Source of the DNA: Saprospiraceae bacterium
GTDB taxonomy: Bacteria > Bacteroidota > Bacteroidia > Chitinophagales > Saprospiraceae
Direction of reading: 5' to 3'
DNA length: 40,466 nt
Assembly (NCBI GenBank): GCA_020628645.1
Contig: JAHDES010000026.1
Location: 1 to 40,466 of the forward strand
Shown: piece by piece, positions 1-8,486 of the stretch
Layout of the letters: the number at the start of each line of letters is the position of its first letter
How positions within the stretch are numbered: the first letter of the stretch is position 1
Translations under genes and position numbers: made by a program
The notes under the pieces: generated by a model
What the model was told of the DNA's origin: nothing
Seen by the model: the letters and a program-made list of their open reading frames with translations, nothing else
Databases searched by the model: none

Positions 1-68
1 TAGGTCGCTGCCTTTTTTTATTCTTTTTGATGATGAAAGAATAATACACAACAAAGCCAATCATCAAT

Positions 69-99
69 AAGCTCATCTTTATGGATGAGCTTTTTTTTT
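69..99 (+). terminator. Rho-independent terminator of a gene upstream of the window
   Basis: A perfect 9-bp stem (69-77 with 84-92, arms AAGCTCATC and GATGAGCTT) closes a 6-nt loop and runs into nine T's (91-99). It ends a plus-strand transcript that begins outside the window. The first gene here (156) therefore probably has its own promoter or depends on read-through. Confidence 0.85.
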
Positions 100-155
100 G
101 AACTTTTTTGAGTAATGTCATTAAACATTTATCTACCAAAATAGGTTCTATTTTT

Positions 156-626
156 ATGGATCAAAAAACAAAACTAAATGTACGGTTAGAGTTAATCTGG
201 TGGCTATTTACCGCAATAGTTTTAGTGGCGATATTATTTCCGATCATAAGAGAAATAACCCCTTATCCTTTCCTTTGGGCGAATTGCTTATTTATCATCG
301 CCTTTATTACCTTAACGCGTTATGTGTTTTTATTACAACATACTTTTTTAGCTAAACGCCAAATCTTAAAAGCTATAATTGTTTTAACCATTACTCCTGT
401 TATTTTCTATTTAATCAGTGAAGTCAATTATTTTCAAACCTATCTAGACGAAATTGGGATTGATCATTTGCTGGAAAATATGTCCTTGTCTAAGAAACAA
501 AATATGGTGAGTTATATACGAAGTGAGATGCTTTTCTTTGGAGTTGGAAGTGTAATTGCAGCTATTATTTTTCCATTCCGATTAATGTTATCAATCTGGA
601 GAAATCGAAATTTAGGTACGGCTTAA
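156..626 (+). CDS. Small four-helix integral membrane protein, function unknown
   Basis: The protein has 156 residues from ATG 156. The frame is open back to a TTG at 108, but the ATG is preferred because the upstream part is polar and starts only 9 bases after the terminator T-run. Four hydrophobic segments are visible: one near the N terminus (LIWWLFTAIVLVAILF), two in the middle (WANCLFIIAFITL; AIIVLTITPVIFYLI) and one near the C terminus (VGSVIAAIIFPFRLMLSIW). A polar stretch of about 45 residues lies between helices 3 and 4. I do not recognise the family and see no catalytic motif. It is an inner-membrane protein by inference. The next gene on the same strand starts 131 bases later, so co-transcription is uncertain. 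Confidence 0.65.
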   Translation: MDQKTKLNVRLELIWWLFTAIVLVAILFPIIREITPYPFLWANCLFIIAFITLTRYVFLLQHTFLAKRQILKAIIVLTITPVIFYLISEVNYFQTYLDEIGIDHLLENMSLSKKQNMVSYIRSEMLFFGVGSVIAAIIFPFRLMLSIWRNRNLGTA

Positions 627-757
627 ACTAAAATTTCACCATTCTTCAACTATAAATTTCTTTAAAATTCTTCTTCTATTTTATACAACTAGGCAAATAG
701 ATTTTAGTATCTTTCTGAATTAGAGAATCCTCTTTTTTGATCAAAAAAAATAGACAA

Positions 758-1102
758 ATGTCAAAAGTTCAGGAGTTTAATGCCTACCGAAAAAAAATGA
801 ATGAAAAGATTTTAGGGCATGACAATAAAGTCTTAAAGCGTTTTTTAAATTTAGATACGAATGCTTATCAAGATGGAGCATTACCCACCAAGACAAAAGA
901 ATTATTGGGTTTAGTTGCCTCAATGGTATTACGTTGTGATGATTGTATCGCTTATCATTTAGGTACGTGTCATGAATTAGGTGTAACTAAAGATGAAGTT
1001 TTTGAGGTATTTGCTATTGCTAATCTAGTAGGAGGATCTATCTGTATTCCGCATACGCGTCGTGCAGTAGAATATTGGGAAGCATTAGATGAAGAAGCGT
1101 AA
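758..1102 (+). CDS. Carboxymuconolactone decarboxylase / AhpD-like family protein
   Basis: The protein has 114 residues from ATG 758; an in-frame TTG at 737 would add seven Lys/Asn-rich residues and is less likely. The family hallmark is present in the middle: a CxxC pair followed by His (RCDDCIAYHLGTCHELG), after a helix of the type KTKELLGLVASMVLRC. In AhpD-type members the two Cys form a redox-active pair acting in peroxide defence; true carboxymuconolactone decarboxylases lack it. The CxxC points to an alkylhydroperoxidase-like cytoplasmic oxidoreductase, but the substrate cannot be read from sequence. Length is normal for a single-domain member. An imperfect -7 box (TATCTTTC, 708-715) lies upstream. 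The next gene (helicase) follows after 90 bases on the same strand. Confidence 0.85.
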   Translation: MSKVQEFNAYRKKMNEKILGHDNKVLKRFLNLDTNAYQDGALPTKTKELLGLVASMVLRCDDCIAYHLGTCHELGVTKDEVFEVFAIANLVGGSICIPHTRRAVEYWEALDEEA

Positions 1103-1192
1103 AGTAATATACTAAGGTTTTACTTTTCATCAAGAGAATTCAATAAGAATATATAAAGCAAGTTAGAAAACAAAGATCATCAAACAATTACT

Positions 1193-3487
1193 ATGGACAA
1201 TACATCTTTAAAGCCTTATTTACTCGAACTTAATGAGATTCAGCGGAAAGCAGTAACTACGATAGATGGGCCTGTTTTAGTAGTAGCAGGGCCAGGATCA
1301 GGTAAAACTAGGGTGTTGACTTACCGAATAGCACATATCATTCAAAAAGGGACTGCTCCGTGGGAAATTCTCTCCCTTACTTTTACGAATAAAGCGGCAC
1401 GTGAGATGAAAGAGCGTATTGCGAAAGTGGTAGGAGATCGCGCAAATAAAGTTTGGGCAGGGACATTTCACTCTGTTTTTGCTAAAATCTTGAGAGTGGA
1501 AGCAGAAAAAATTGGTTATCCTTCCAATTTCACGATTTATGATACCGATGATTCTAAAAGTCTATTGAGTAATATTATCCGAGAAATGAATTTGGATAAG
1601 AATACTTATAATGTTAATGCGGTTCGATCTCGAATCTCATCTGCAAAGAGTAATCTCATTCCACCAAAAGCTTATAAAGAAAATAAAGAACTAAGAGAAC
1701 AAGATCGTATGGCAAAACGACCATATATTGCAGATATTTATGGAAAATATATGGCGCGTTGTAAGAAGGCAGGAGCAATGGATTTCGATGATTTATTGTA
1801 TCAATTGTACGTATTGTTGTACAAAAACCCTGATAATGTATTAGAAAAATACCAGCAAAGATTTAAATATATTTTGGTAGATGAGTTTCAAGATACCAAC
1901 CATTTGCAATATCAGATTGTCCGAAAACTAACTAATTATACCAATAGTCCACGAAATATTTGTGTGGTAGGAGATGATGCGCAGAGTATTTATGCCTTTC
2001 GTGGCGCAACGATTGAAAATATCCTAGATTTTGAAAAAGATTACAAACCGCATGGTATTCAAGTATTCAAATTAGAGCAAAATTATCGTTCTACAGAGCA
2101 TATTGTACAAGCTGCCAACGAGGTTATCACCTTCAATAAAAACCAAATTCAAAAGAAAATCTGGTCGGATAAAGGAACTGGACATAAAATACGTGTCATA
2201 AAAGCGATGACCGATAATGAAGAAGGAAAACGTGTAGCAGATTCGATTATAGAACAAAAAAGTCGCTATCACTTAAGTAATAAAGATATAGCAATTTTAT
2301 ACCGTACCAACTCTCAATCGAGGGTATTTGAAGAATATCTTCGAAGACACAATATCATTTATCGAGTATTTGGTGGTTTATCTTTCTATCAACGTAAAGA
2401 AATCAAAGACTTAATTGCTTATTTCCGTTTAGCAGTGAATCTCAAAGACGAAGAAGCCCTGCGCCGAATCATTAATTACCCTAAACGTGCCATTGGAAAA
2501 TCGACGGTAGATAAAGTGGCCGCTTTAGCGAATCAAACGGGCGTGACGATGTGGGATGCTTTAGGGCAGATAAAATTGAGTGCACGCGCCACAAAAGCAA
2601 TCAATGGTTTTCGAGTCATGATTGATGGCTTTTATAAAAAAGCCCAAACTGGAAATGCCTATGAAGTAGCATCCTTTATTGCTAAAAAATCAGGTTTGAT
2701 TGATGTGCTGAAACAGGATAATACCATTGAAGGAATGGGGCGTTTGGAAAATGTGAATGGTTTATTGGATGGGATTAAAGAATTTGTTGAAAATGATGAA
2801 GTCTTAGATGATGAAACGATTAATGATAAATCTTTAGGGAGTTATATTCAAAACATTGCACTCTTGACCGATCAAGATAATGAAGAGAATGATGGCGATC
2901 ATGTGACTTTGATGTCTGTACACGCAGCAAAGGGACTGGAGTTTAAATCCGTATTTGTGGTGGGATTAGAAGAACAATTATTCCCGTCTTTTATGTCGAT
3001 GGATTCAATGGAAGGTTTGGATGAAGAACGCCGATTGTTCTATGTGGCAATCACTCGTGCGGAGCAATTTTTGACCTTAACCTATGCCAATAGTCGCTAT
3101 CGTTTTGGAAATATGCGCTACAATTCGCCGAGTCGATTTTTAGATGAGATTGAATTAAAACATGTCGAAAGTTCACAAGCAATTCGTCGATCCACGCCTG
3201 CAAGTGGACGATCAGGTTCAGGTACTTCTGCTCGTTCTAGTGTAAAAGGAAATTTCCGAAGCCCACAAAAAGAAACGAAACTCTTTGCTGATCCAGCAAC
3301 TTTTAAACCAAGTCCTAGCGAGCAAATTGCAGAAGGCATGGAGGTACTTCATCTTAAATTTGGGAAAGGAAAAGTACTCACAGTAGATGGAAGTCCAAAA
3401 AATCGTGTAGCGACCATTCATTTTGAACAGATTGATATGCCAAAACGACGTTTGATGTTGAAATTTGCGAAGTTGCAGATTTTATAA
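1193..3487 (+). CDS. pcrA: ATP-dependent DNA helicase, PcrA/UvrD type (superfamily 1A)
   Basis: This 764-residue 3'-5' SF1 helicase would unwind DNA in nucleotide excision repair and clear stalled or recombination intermediates. All main motifs are visible: Q-motif region LNEIQRKAV at about 13-21, Walker A GPGSGKT (33-39), motif Ia AGTFHSVFAKIL, Walker B VDEFQDTN (about 229-236), motif III GDDAQSIYAFRGA (about 260), motif IV LEQNYRS (about 294), motif V HAAKGLEF (about 575) and motif VI RRLFYVAITRA (about 612). After a Ser/Thr/Arg-rich linker (about 665-715) the protein ends with the small PcrA-type C-terminal domain (MEVLHLKFGKGKVL...), which binds RNA polymerase in PcrA/UvrD. Length is typical. 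The glycosyltransferase starts 14 bases downstream, suggesting co-transcription. Calling it pcrA rather than uvrD is convention. Confidence 0.96.
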   Translation: MDNTSLKPYLLELNEIQRKAVTTIDGPVLVVAGPGSGKTRVLTYRIAHIIQKGTAPWEILSLTFTNKAAREMKERIAKVVGDRANKVWAGTFHSVFAKILRVEAEKIGYPSNFTIYDTDDSKSLLSNIIREMNLDKNTYNVNAVRSRISSAKSNLIPPKAYKENKELREQDRMAKRPYIADIYGKYMARCKKAGAMDFDDLLYQLYVLLYKNPDNVLEKYQQRFKYILVDEFQDTNHLQYQIVRKLTNYTNSPRNICVVGDDAQSIYAFRGATIENILDFEKDYKPHGIQVFKLEQNYRSTEHIVQAANEVITFNKNQIQKKIWSDKGTGHKIRVIKAMTDNEEGKRVADSIIEQKSRYHLSNKDIAILYRTNSQSRVFEEYLRRHNIIYRVFGGLSFYQRKEIKDLIAYFRLAVNLKDEEALRRIINYPKRAIGKSTVDKVAALANQTGVTMWDALGQIKLSARATKAINGFRVMIDGFYKKAQTGNAYEVASFIAKKSGLIDVLKQDNTIEGMGRLENVNGLLDGIKEFVENDEVLDDETINDKSLGSYIQNIALLTDQDNEENDGDHVTLMSVHAAKGLEFKSVFVVGLEEQLFPSFMSMDSMEGLDEERRLFYVAITRAEQFLTLTYANSRYRFGNMRYNSPSRFLDEIELKHVESSQAIRRSTPASGRSGSGTSARSSVKGNFRSPQKETKLFADPATFKPSPSEQIAEGMEVLHLKFGKGKVLTVDGSPKNRVATIHFEQIDMPKRRLMLKFAKLQIL

Positions 3488-3501
3488 AAGTGTGAATCCT
3501 T

Positions 3502-4953
3502 ATGCATCCGACTCTTCGTAATGGAATATTACTGTCTATTATTTTGATTAGTTTTTTGATGCACTTCAAGCATTTTTCAAAGGACTTGATGAGTGTACAT
3601 GTTTGGCGACAGACACAAACGCAATCTACCATTATTAATTTTTATGAGGAAGATATGAATATTTTCAATCCTCGTAGAAATTTAAGGGGAAATGGTGATG
3701 GAATTTTTAGGATGGAATTCCCTTTGATGCAATGGTTAGTGGCTGGCGGATATAAAATAGGTGGAAATCATATCGAAATTACAAGAGGATTTATGTTCCT
3801 GATGGGCTTATTTTCGGTGTGTGGCATTTATTTTTTATCGCTACAATTATTTCAGAAGGAAGAACTCGCCTTAATAGGAGCTTGGACGTTTAATTTCTCT
3901 CCTTGTTTTTACTATTATACTATTAATCCACTGCCTGATAATATGGCGTTGTGTTGTACCATTTGGGGAATGGGTTTGTTTTTTTCTTGGTATAAAAATG
4001 AGAGAACAAGTCATCTTATTTTAAGTGGAATATTACTCAGTATTGGTGCTTTATGCAAATTACCCTTCATTATTTATTTTATTATTCCAGTAGTATATTT
4101 CGGAAGGAAGGTATTCCAAAAAGAGATAACTACATCGCTATTTCAACGAGTGATTTCTACCTTTATTTGGGCAATTTTTCCATTATCATGGTATGCTTGG
4201 GTCATTCCTCAATGGAAAGGCAATCCAGTGGTAGAGGGAATGTTGAACAATCAAGTTTCAGTTAGTACTCTGCTTGATTATGCACAACATCATTTATTGA
4301 TTACACTCCCTGAACAACTGCTCAATTATGCAGCAATACCTTTTTTTATAACAGGATTTTATTATCTGTTTAAACGGAAAGCGTATCAGGATCATCGTTT
4401 TTTATTAATTGTAGCTTGTTGTGGAGTAGTGCTATTTTACTTTTTATTTGAGTTAAATGCGATTGCGAAGGTTCATGATTATTATCTTTTTCCATTTTAT
4501 CCTTTATTGTTTTTACTGGTGGCTTATGGGGGCTATCATTTATTGCTGTCCAAACGAAGGTTTATACGATATGCTAGTTTATCTTTATTAATGATCATTC
4601 CATTGACTTGTTATTTACGAATGGATGGTCGTTGGAATCCAAACAAACCAGGTTTTAATAAAGATTTATGGACATATAAAACAGAACTTCGAACAGCCGT
4701 ACCAAAAGATGCACTTGTTGTAGTTGGAAATGATGTCTCTCAGTTTATTTTTTTCTACTATATTGATAAAAAAGGATGGGGATTTAATAATGATGATCTA
4801 ACAGCAAATCAACTTAAAAATATGATTCAAACAGGAGCCCAATATCTTTATACCGATTCAAAGACAATCACCAATCAACCAGCCATTCAACAACAACTGA
4901 AAGAATTGATTATAGAACGAGGGAGTATTCAAGTGTATAGCTTGAAGGAATAA
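3502..4953 (+). CDS. Membrane glycosyltransferase of the GT39/PMT_2-like (ArnT-like) type
   Basis: This 483-residue polytopic protein has about ten hydrophobic helices after an N-terminal one (LLSIILISFLMHF). The first extracytoplasmic loop carries HVWRQTQTQSTIINFYEE, the WRQ-type signature of bacterial GT-C glycosyltransferases annotated as family 39; later loops contain NPLPDNMALCC and FELNAIAKVHDYYLFPFYP, also typical. Enzymes of this fold move a sugar from a polyprenyl-phosphate carrier to lipid, glycan or protein on the outer face of the inner membrane. Neither donor nor acceptor can be inferred. The ordinary C-terminal soluble domain (about 380-483) is short. It follows the helicase by 14 bases and converges with the response regulator, with a small hairpin between. 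Confidence 0.8.
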   Translation: MHPTLRNGILLSIILISFLMHFKHFSKDLMSVHVWRQTQTQSTIINFYEEDMNIFNPRRNLRGNGDGIFRMEFPLMQWLVAGGYKIGGNHIEITRGFMFLMGLFSVCGIYFLSLQLFQKEELALIGAWTFNFSPCFYYYTINPLPDNMALCCTIWGMGLFFSWYKNERTSHLILSGILLSIGALCKLPFIIYFIIPVVYFGRKVFQKEITTSLFQRVISTFIWAIFPLSWYAWVIPQWKGNPVVEGMLNNQVSVSTLLDYAQHHLLITLPEQLLNYAAIPFFITGFYYLFKRKAYQDHRFLLIVACCGVVLFYFLFELNAIAKVHDYYLFPFYPLLFLLVAYGGYHLLLSKRRFIRYASLSLLMIIPLTCYLRMDGRWNPNKPGFNKDLWTYKTELRTAVPKDALVVVGNDVSQFIFFYYIDKKGWGFNNDDLTANQLKNMIQTGAQYLYTDSKTITNQPAIQQQLKELIIERGSIQVYSLKE

Positions 4954-4954
4954 A

Positions 4955-4971
4955 AGGTTTTAGCAAAACCT
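4955..4971. terminator. Hairpin between convergent genes, probable terminator for the response regulator
   Basis: A 7-bp perfect stem (AGGTTTT, 4955-4961; AAAACCT, 4965-4971) with a 3-nt loop lies in the 19-base gap between two convergent genes. Read on the minus strand it is followed by TTTTA, so it fits better as the terminator of the minus-strand gene. The U-tract is short. Confidence 0.4.
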
Positions 4972-4972
4972 A

Positions 4973-5680
4973 TCATACTAGCATCTCCTTTATACGATTT
5001 GATAATGTCTCCTTATATTTTGCACTTACAGGAATTTCTTCGCCATTGATCCAGATTTTAGAGGAAGCGTATTTTTGTATTTTTTTTATATTGATAATAT
5101 AAGAACGATGGCATTGAAGAAAATTGGGGTGATTAATTTTGTCCATGATCTTGGTGAAGGTATATCGACATAAATATTTGGCAGTTGTACAAACCACTTC
5201 TATATATACATGATCGGATTTGATGTAAATGATTTCGTTTAACTTGATGCGCTGAATGCCTTGTCCCGTTTTAAGATCGATAAATGTCTCTTTAGTAATA
5301 CTATCTTCCAATTTCAAGACTGCTAGTTCTACTGTGGACCATAAACTTTCTTTAGATATGGGTTTTGTGATATAACCAACGGCTCCTGCGTGCATGGCAT
5401 CTTCTATGATTTTGGAATCGTATTGTGAAGAAACAATAATATAAGGAATAGATTGATCAGAATTGAGCAGATGATTGGCTACATCAATTCCTGATTTTTG
5501 CCCATAGAGACGTATGTCAAGGAGGACGATATCGGGAGTGGTTTCTTTTAAGAGTTGAATGGCTTCTTCGTAGGAAATCGCCATTCCGACTACGTTATGT
5601 CCTCGTTCTTCGAGGTAGAGTTTGATGGTTTCTGCTATGAGTAACTCATCTTCCACAATTAATGCGTTGATGTTTTTCAT
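4973..5680 (-). CDS. LytTR-family response regulator
   Basis: This 235-residue DNA-binding response regulator has a receiver domain at about 4-120: acidic pair Glu10-Asp11, phosphoacceptor Asp55 (IVLLDIRLYG), and conserved Lys106 in YITKPIS. A LytTR domain follows at about 135-230 (VYIEVVCTTAKYLCRYTFTK, then FLQCHRSYIINIKKI), a fold that binds direct-repeat promoter sites. This Bacteroidota type is close to LytT/AlgR proteins. It is transcribed after the sensor kinase gene (78-base gap containing a palindrome at 5708-5740), which is the obvious partner. The regulon is unknown; no matched direct repeat near 7.6 kb stood out to me as a binding site. Confidence 0.93.
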   Translation of the reverse strand: MKNINALIVEDELLIAETIKLYLEERGHNVVGMAISYEEAIQLLKETTPDIVLLDIRLYGQKSGIDVANHLLNSDQSIPYIIVSSQYDSKIIEDAMHAGAVGYITKPISKESLWSTVELAVLKLEDSITKETFIDLKTGQGIQRIKLNEIIYIKSDHVYIEVVCTTAKYLCRYTFTKIMDKINHPNFLQCHRSYIINIKKIQKYASSKIWINGEEIPVSAKYKETLSNRIKEMLV

Positions 5681-5707
5681 TTTGGTTTTTTTAATGCCTT
5701 TTAATTT

Positions 5708-5740
5708 ATTCGTCGGACGACTCCAAGTCGTACAACGAAT
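5708..5740. repeat. CCA-centred palindrome between kinase and regulator genes
   Basis: The arms 5708-5722 and 5726-5740 pair at 13 of 15 positions around a CCA loop (core ACGACTCCAAGTCGT). No T-run follows on either strand, so it is not a classic terminator. Its centre resembles the CC-centred palindromes around pheT (24602, 27318, 27351). It may also tune the kinase/regulator ratio as an mRNA hairpin. Confidence 0.6.
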
Positions 5741-5758
5741 AATTCAATACTAATTTCT

Positions 5759-7558
5759 TTATAAAGGAGATATGACTTTTTCTTTGAATGCTATTTTAAA
5801 ATGTGCTCCATTTGAATTATAAGAGTTCGGTTTTGCGGATAGTTGTCGGGAAAGACTATTGATAATGGTGAAGCCCATGCCTACTTTATTGGCACTAAAT
5901 TGCCCGTCGGGATACCCTTTTCCATTATCAAAATAATGCATAAAGTACTGTTCTTCTTTTTTTACAAGTTCTACATGTATGTGTAAACCGTTTTTATCTT
6001 GGTTATATTTTAAAGAATTACTAATTAATTCTGACCAAATTAAGCCCAGAGGGGTAATCGTTTCTAAATTTAACTGAATATCGTTGACATTATATTCAAT
6101 AGATACATTTTTTTCAGAAAGAAGCGCTACAAAATTTTTGATAAGATTATCAATATAAAGCCCCACATCTACCTTGTCAAATTCTTTGGAATTGTATAAT
6201 TGTTCATGGATTAAAGAGATACTATTTACACGATGTGACAACATATCTAAAATACCCACATTTGCATTAGTTGCTAATCTTGACTTTTGAATAGTTACCA
6301 AACTGATGATTAATTGTAGATTGTTTTTAATGCGATGATGAACTTCACTTAGTAGAGTAGATTGATAATTATACAATTGTTCCAGTTCAGAATATTGATT
6401 GGTGATCGTGGCTTTTTGTTCTTGTATTTGATTCTTTCGCTTAGAATTGAGCCAATACAATCGAGCTAAAAGCATTGTGATACCTAAGAGTCCCAAAAAA
6501 CCAAAAAGTAAAAGCCGATTTTGTTTTTTAGCCGCTTCAATTTTTTCTTTTTCTTGTTCGATACTATTATCGAGTATTAATTTATTAATTTCTTCTTGGT
6601 TGACTAAAAAGCCAAATAATTCTAGGTACTCATTATAGTCCTTTAAAGCAGGGATTAATTTTTCTTTATCATCAATTCGTTCATATACGTCGGCTTTTAT
6701 TTTAGCGATTTCCATTTTAAAGCGATAATAGACTTTGTCATTATCTTTAATTTGTTCTGTATAACGTTCAACTTCATTGATAATTTCTAATACTTTATCA
6801 TAAGATCCTCGTTGTAAATATCTTCGGGCAATATTTCGTTGTTGACTCATCGAACCAATCTTATCGCCTAGTTCAAAAAATAAATTAGAAGACCGTGCAG
6901 TATATTGGATGGATTCCTCGAAATTATCAGTCACTAAGCCCATCACTAAATTTCCATCGGCAACCGATCGAATAACGGAATGTTCTTTCCCAAGGGTTAT
7001 AGCTAAGGCGGCAAACTTTTTCGCTAATGCTTTATCTCTTTTATGTACTCTTTGATAAGAAGAATAGCGAACATAATATCTAGATAATTGCTTAATGATA
7101 CCGTGTGTATCAATCAGTTTTTTTGCCTTTTCTAAATTTTCAATGCATAATTCTGGTCTTGAAATGGTTTCGTATACTCGTGCTAAAGAAAGTCTAACTG
7201 TAATTTCTTCTTCAATGAAATTATTTTTCTCTACTGTTTTTAATAACTCATTGTAGATTTCTAATGCCTTTTCAAAATTATATAAAAGTTCGTATGCATT
7301 TGCTCGGGCAGATTTGATATATACGATTTCGGGACAATTTAAGTCATCATGCTGTTGAATAAGACTATCGGCAAGATGAATCATTTGCATGGGTTGGTAA
7401 GCAAGACCAAGGCTTGCTAAAGAATCTTCATAGATGCTTAGATTTGCTGCTGTACATTCTTTTGCAATAGATCGGGTTTGCCCTAAGAAGTAAGTGTTCG
7501 TACCACATAGAAGTAGTAGAGTGATCATTTGATAGATAAATGTATTGGGGGCAGTCAT
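5759..7558 (-). CDS. TPR-containing sensor histidine kinase, HisKA_2 type
   Basis: The 599-residue membrane kinase starts with a signal peptide or anchor (FIYQMITLLLLCGTNTYFLG), then about 300 helical residues arranged as degenerate TPR repeats (e.g. AYELLYNFEKALEIYNELLK), placed outside the cytoplasm by the topology. One transmembrane helix follows at about 348-370 (LLLFGFLGLLGITMLLARLYWL region), then a short coiled coil. The dimerisation/phosphoacceptor box of the HisKA_2 family is LLSEVHHRIKNNLQL with His407-His408; the second is probably phosphorylated. The ATPase domain has its N box (ELISNSLKYNQD), G1 (DNGKGYPDG) and G2 (GMGFTIINSL). It lies upstream of the LytTR regulator on the same strand. 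Periplasmic TPRs suggest sensing through a protein partner, which is an inference. Confidence 0.92.
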   Translation of the reverse strand: MTAPNTFIYQMITLLLLCGTNTYFLGQTRSIAKECTAANLSIYEDSLASLGLAYQPMQMIHLADSLIQQHDDLNCPEIVYIKSARANAYELLYNFEKALEIYNELLKTVEKNNFIEEEITVRLSLARVYETISRPELCIENLEKAKKLIDTHGIIKQLSRYYVRYSSYQRVHKRDKALAKKFAALAITLGKEHSVIRSVADGNLVMGLVTDNFEESIQYTARSSNLFFELGDKIGSMSQQRNIARRYLQRGSYDKVLEIINEVERYTEQIKDNDKVYYRFKMEIAKIKADVYERIDDKEKLIPALKDYNEYLELFGFLVNQEEINKLILDNSIEQEKEKIEAAKKQNRLLLFGFLGLLGITMLLARLYWLNSKRKNQIQEQKATITNQYSELEQLYNYQSTLLSEVHHRIKNNLQLIISLVTIQKSRLATNANVGILDMLSHRVNSISLIHEQLYNSKEFDKVDVGLYIDNLIKNFVALLSEKNVSIEYNVNDIQLNLETITPLGLIWSELISNSLKYNQDKNGLHIHVELVKKEEQYFMHYFDNGKGYPDGQFSANKVGMGFTIINSLSRQLSAKPNSYNSNGAHFKIAFKEKVISPL

Positions 7559-7858
7559 AATTAAAGACTAAGATAAGACAATGTTTTGCTATTATCAAAA
7601 TGGAGGACAATACAAAGAAAAGCGGAGTAATAATAAGACTATTTAATCTCTAACTCTTACGTTTTTTAGTAAAATTTTATCACATAAATCTCTCCTCCCT
7701 CTTCTCAAAACTCGCTTCGCCATCTCATTCGTAACAAAAAAAGGGGCACTCGTAACAAGGAAAGCTGAAAATTAGCATGGAGCCTAGTTTTGCCCATACA
7801 TTTGTACCAGAACAATTAGAAATTATAAAAATTAAAAAAGAATTGTTCAAAAATAATC
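7559..7858. other. Divergent intergenic region between sensor kinase and first lectin gene
   Basis: This 300-base gap separates divergent genes. It is AT-rich, with a near-repeat of the word TCGTAACAA (7728-7736 and 7750-7758) and a plus-strand -7 box at 7785-7792. The short open frame from 7777 has no support as a gene and overlaps the lectin in another frame. I see no RNA gene and no clear minus-strand promoter for the kinase. Confidence 0.5.
7785..7792 (+). promoter_or_regulatory. Bacteroidota-type -7 box upstream of the lectin trio
   Basis: TAGTTTTG matches TAnnTTTG exactly and lies 67 bases before the first lectin ATG. No good TTTG -33 box sits at the usual distance, so this is a weak call resting on one box. 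Confidence 0.3.
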
Positions 7859-8425
7859 ATGACGAAAGTTCGATCCATATTATTCATCTTCAGTTTGCTA
7901 CTAGCTACCAATGTAATAGCTGCTCAAGAGTTGGATCAAAAAGTAGTAATGATTCAAAATCAAGGACAGAAAGCAGAAGGAAGAGTTTTGGAAGCAGATT
8001 ATGATAACCTTGGTAAAAATGGGACTAAAGTTCAGTTATCTGAAAAAAAAGATACCCCCAATCAATTATGGAAAATAGAGGCTACGGCAAATGGGGCAAG
8101 CACTTATTACATCCAAAATCAAAGTCCGAATGCAGGTAAATATAAATACTTAGAAGCAGCTTGGACGACACTCGGACATGATGGTGGAAAAGTACAACTC
8201 TGGAAGTTCAATGGAGGAGCTAAAAGTCGATATGGTGCCAACCAAGTTTGGAAGCTCATAAAAAATGAGGATGGAAGTTATAGCATTATCTCAGCACATT
8301 TAAAATCAAATGGAAAAGTACTTACCGCAGATAGTTTTACCCAAATGAAAAATGGCGGTATCGTACACTTATTTCTAAATACGAATCAACCCAATCAAAC
8401 TTGGAATTTATTAATAAAGACATAA
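7859..8425 (+). CDS. Secreted ricin-type beta-trefoil (QxW) lectin-like protein
   Basis: This 188-residue exported protein has a signal peptide (ILFIFSLLLATNVIAAQ, cleavage probably after the Ala-Ala). The mature part of about 165 residues is one beta-trefoil: three repeats each ending in a QxW motif (NQLWKI, NQVWKL, NQTWNL), preceded by typical strands such as KYLEAAWTTLGHDGGKVQLWKF. Ricin-fold lectins bind sugars such as galactose or GlcNAc, though many bacterial members have unknown ligands. No catalytic domain is attached and there is no T9SS tail or lipobox, so it is periplasmic or released by another route. It is followed after 61 bases by a lipoprotein with QxW repeats and then a two-domain lectin, suggesting one functional group. 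Confidence 0.82.
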   Translation: MTKVRSILFIFSLLLATNVIAAQELDQKVVMIQNQGQKAEGRVLEADYDNLGKNGTKVQLSEKKDTPNQLWKIEATANGASTYYIQNQSPNAGKYKYLEAAWTTLGHDGGKVQLWKFNGGAKSRYGANQVWKLIKNEDGSYSIISAHLKSNGKVLTADSFTQMKNGGIVHLFLNTNQPNQTWNLLIKT

Positions 8426-8448
8426 TTCATGCAGTAACAAATATTCAA

Positions 8449-8478
8449 CCTCAGAAAACCTCAGAAAACCTCAAAAAA
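8449..8478 (+). repeat. Three tandem copies of a 10-bp word in the leader of the lipoprotein gene
   Basis: The unit CCTCAGAAAA occurs twice exactly and once as CCTCAAAAAA, ending 8 bases before ATG 8487. A short slippage-prone repeat at the translation start of a surface protein could vary expression between cells, but three units is modest and this is speculation. Confidence 0.6.
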
Positions 8479-8486
8479 CCAAAATA

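Noticed and set aside
7777-8004. Open frame overlapping the first lectin gene in another frame
   Set aside because: It is out of frame with a well-supported signal-peptide protein, is composition-driven (Ser/Arg/Lys-rich) and has no recognisable domain.
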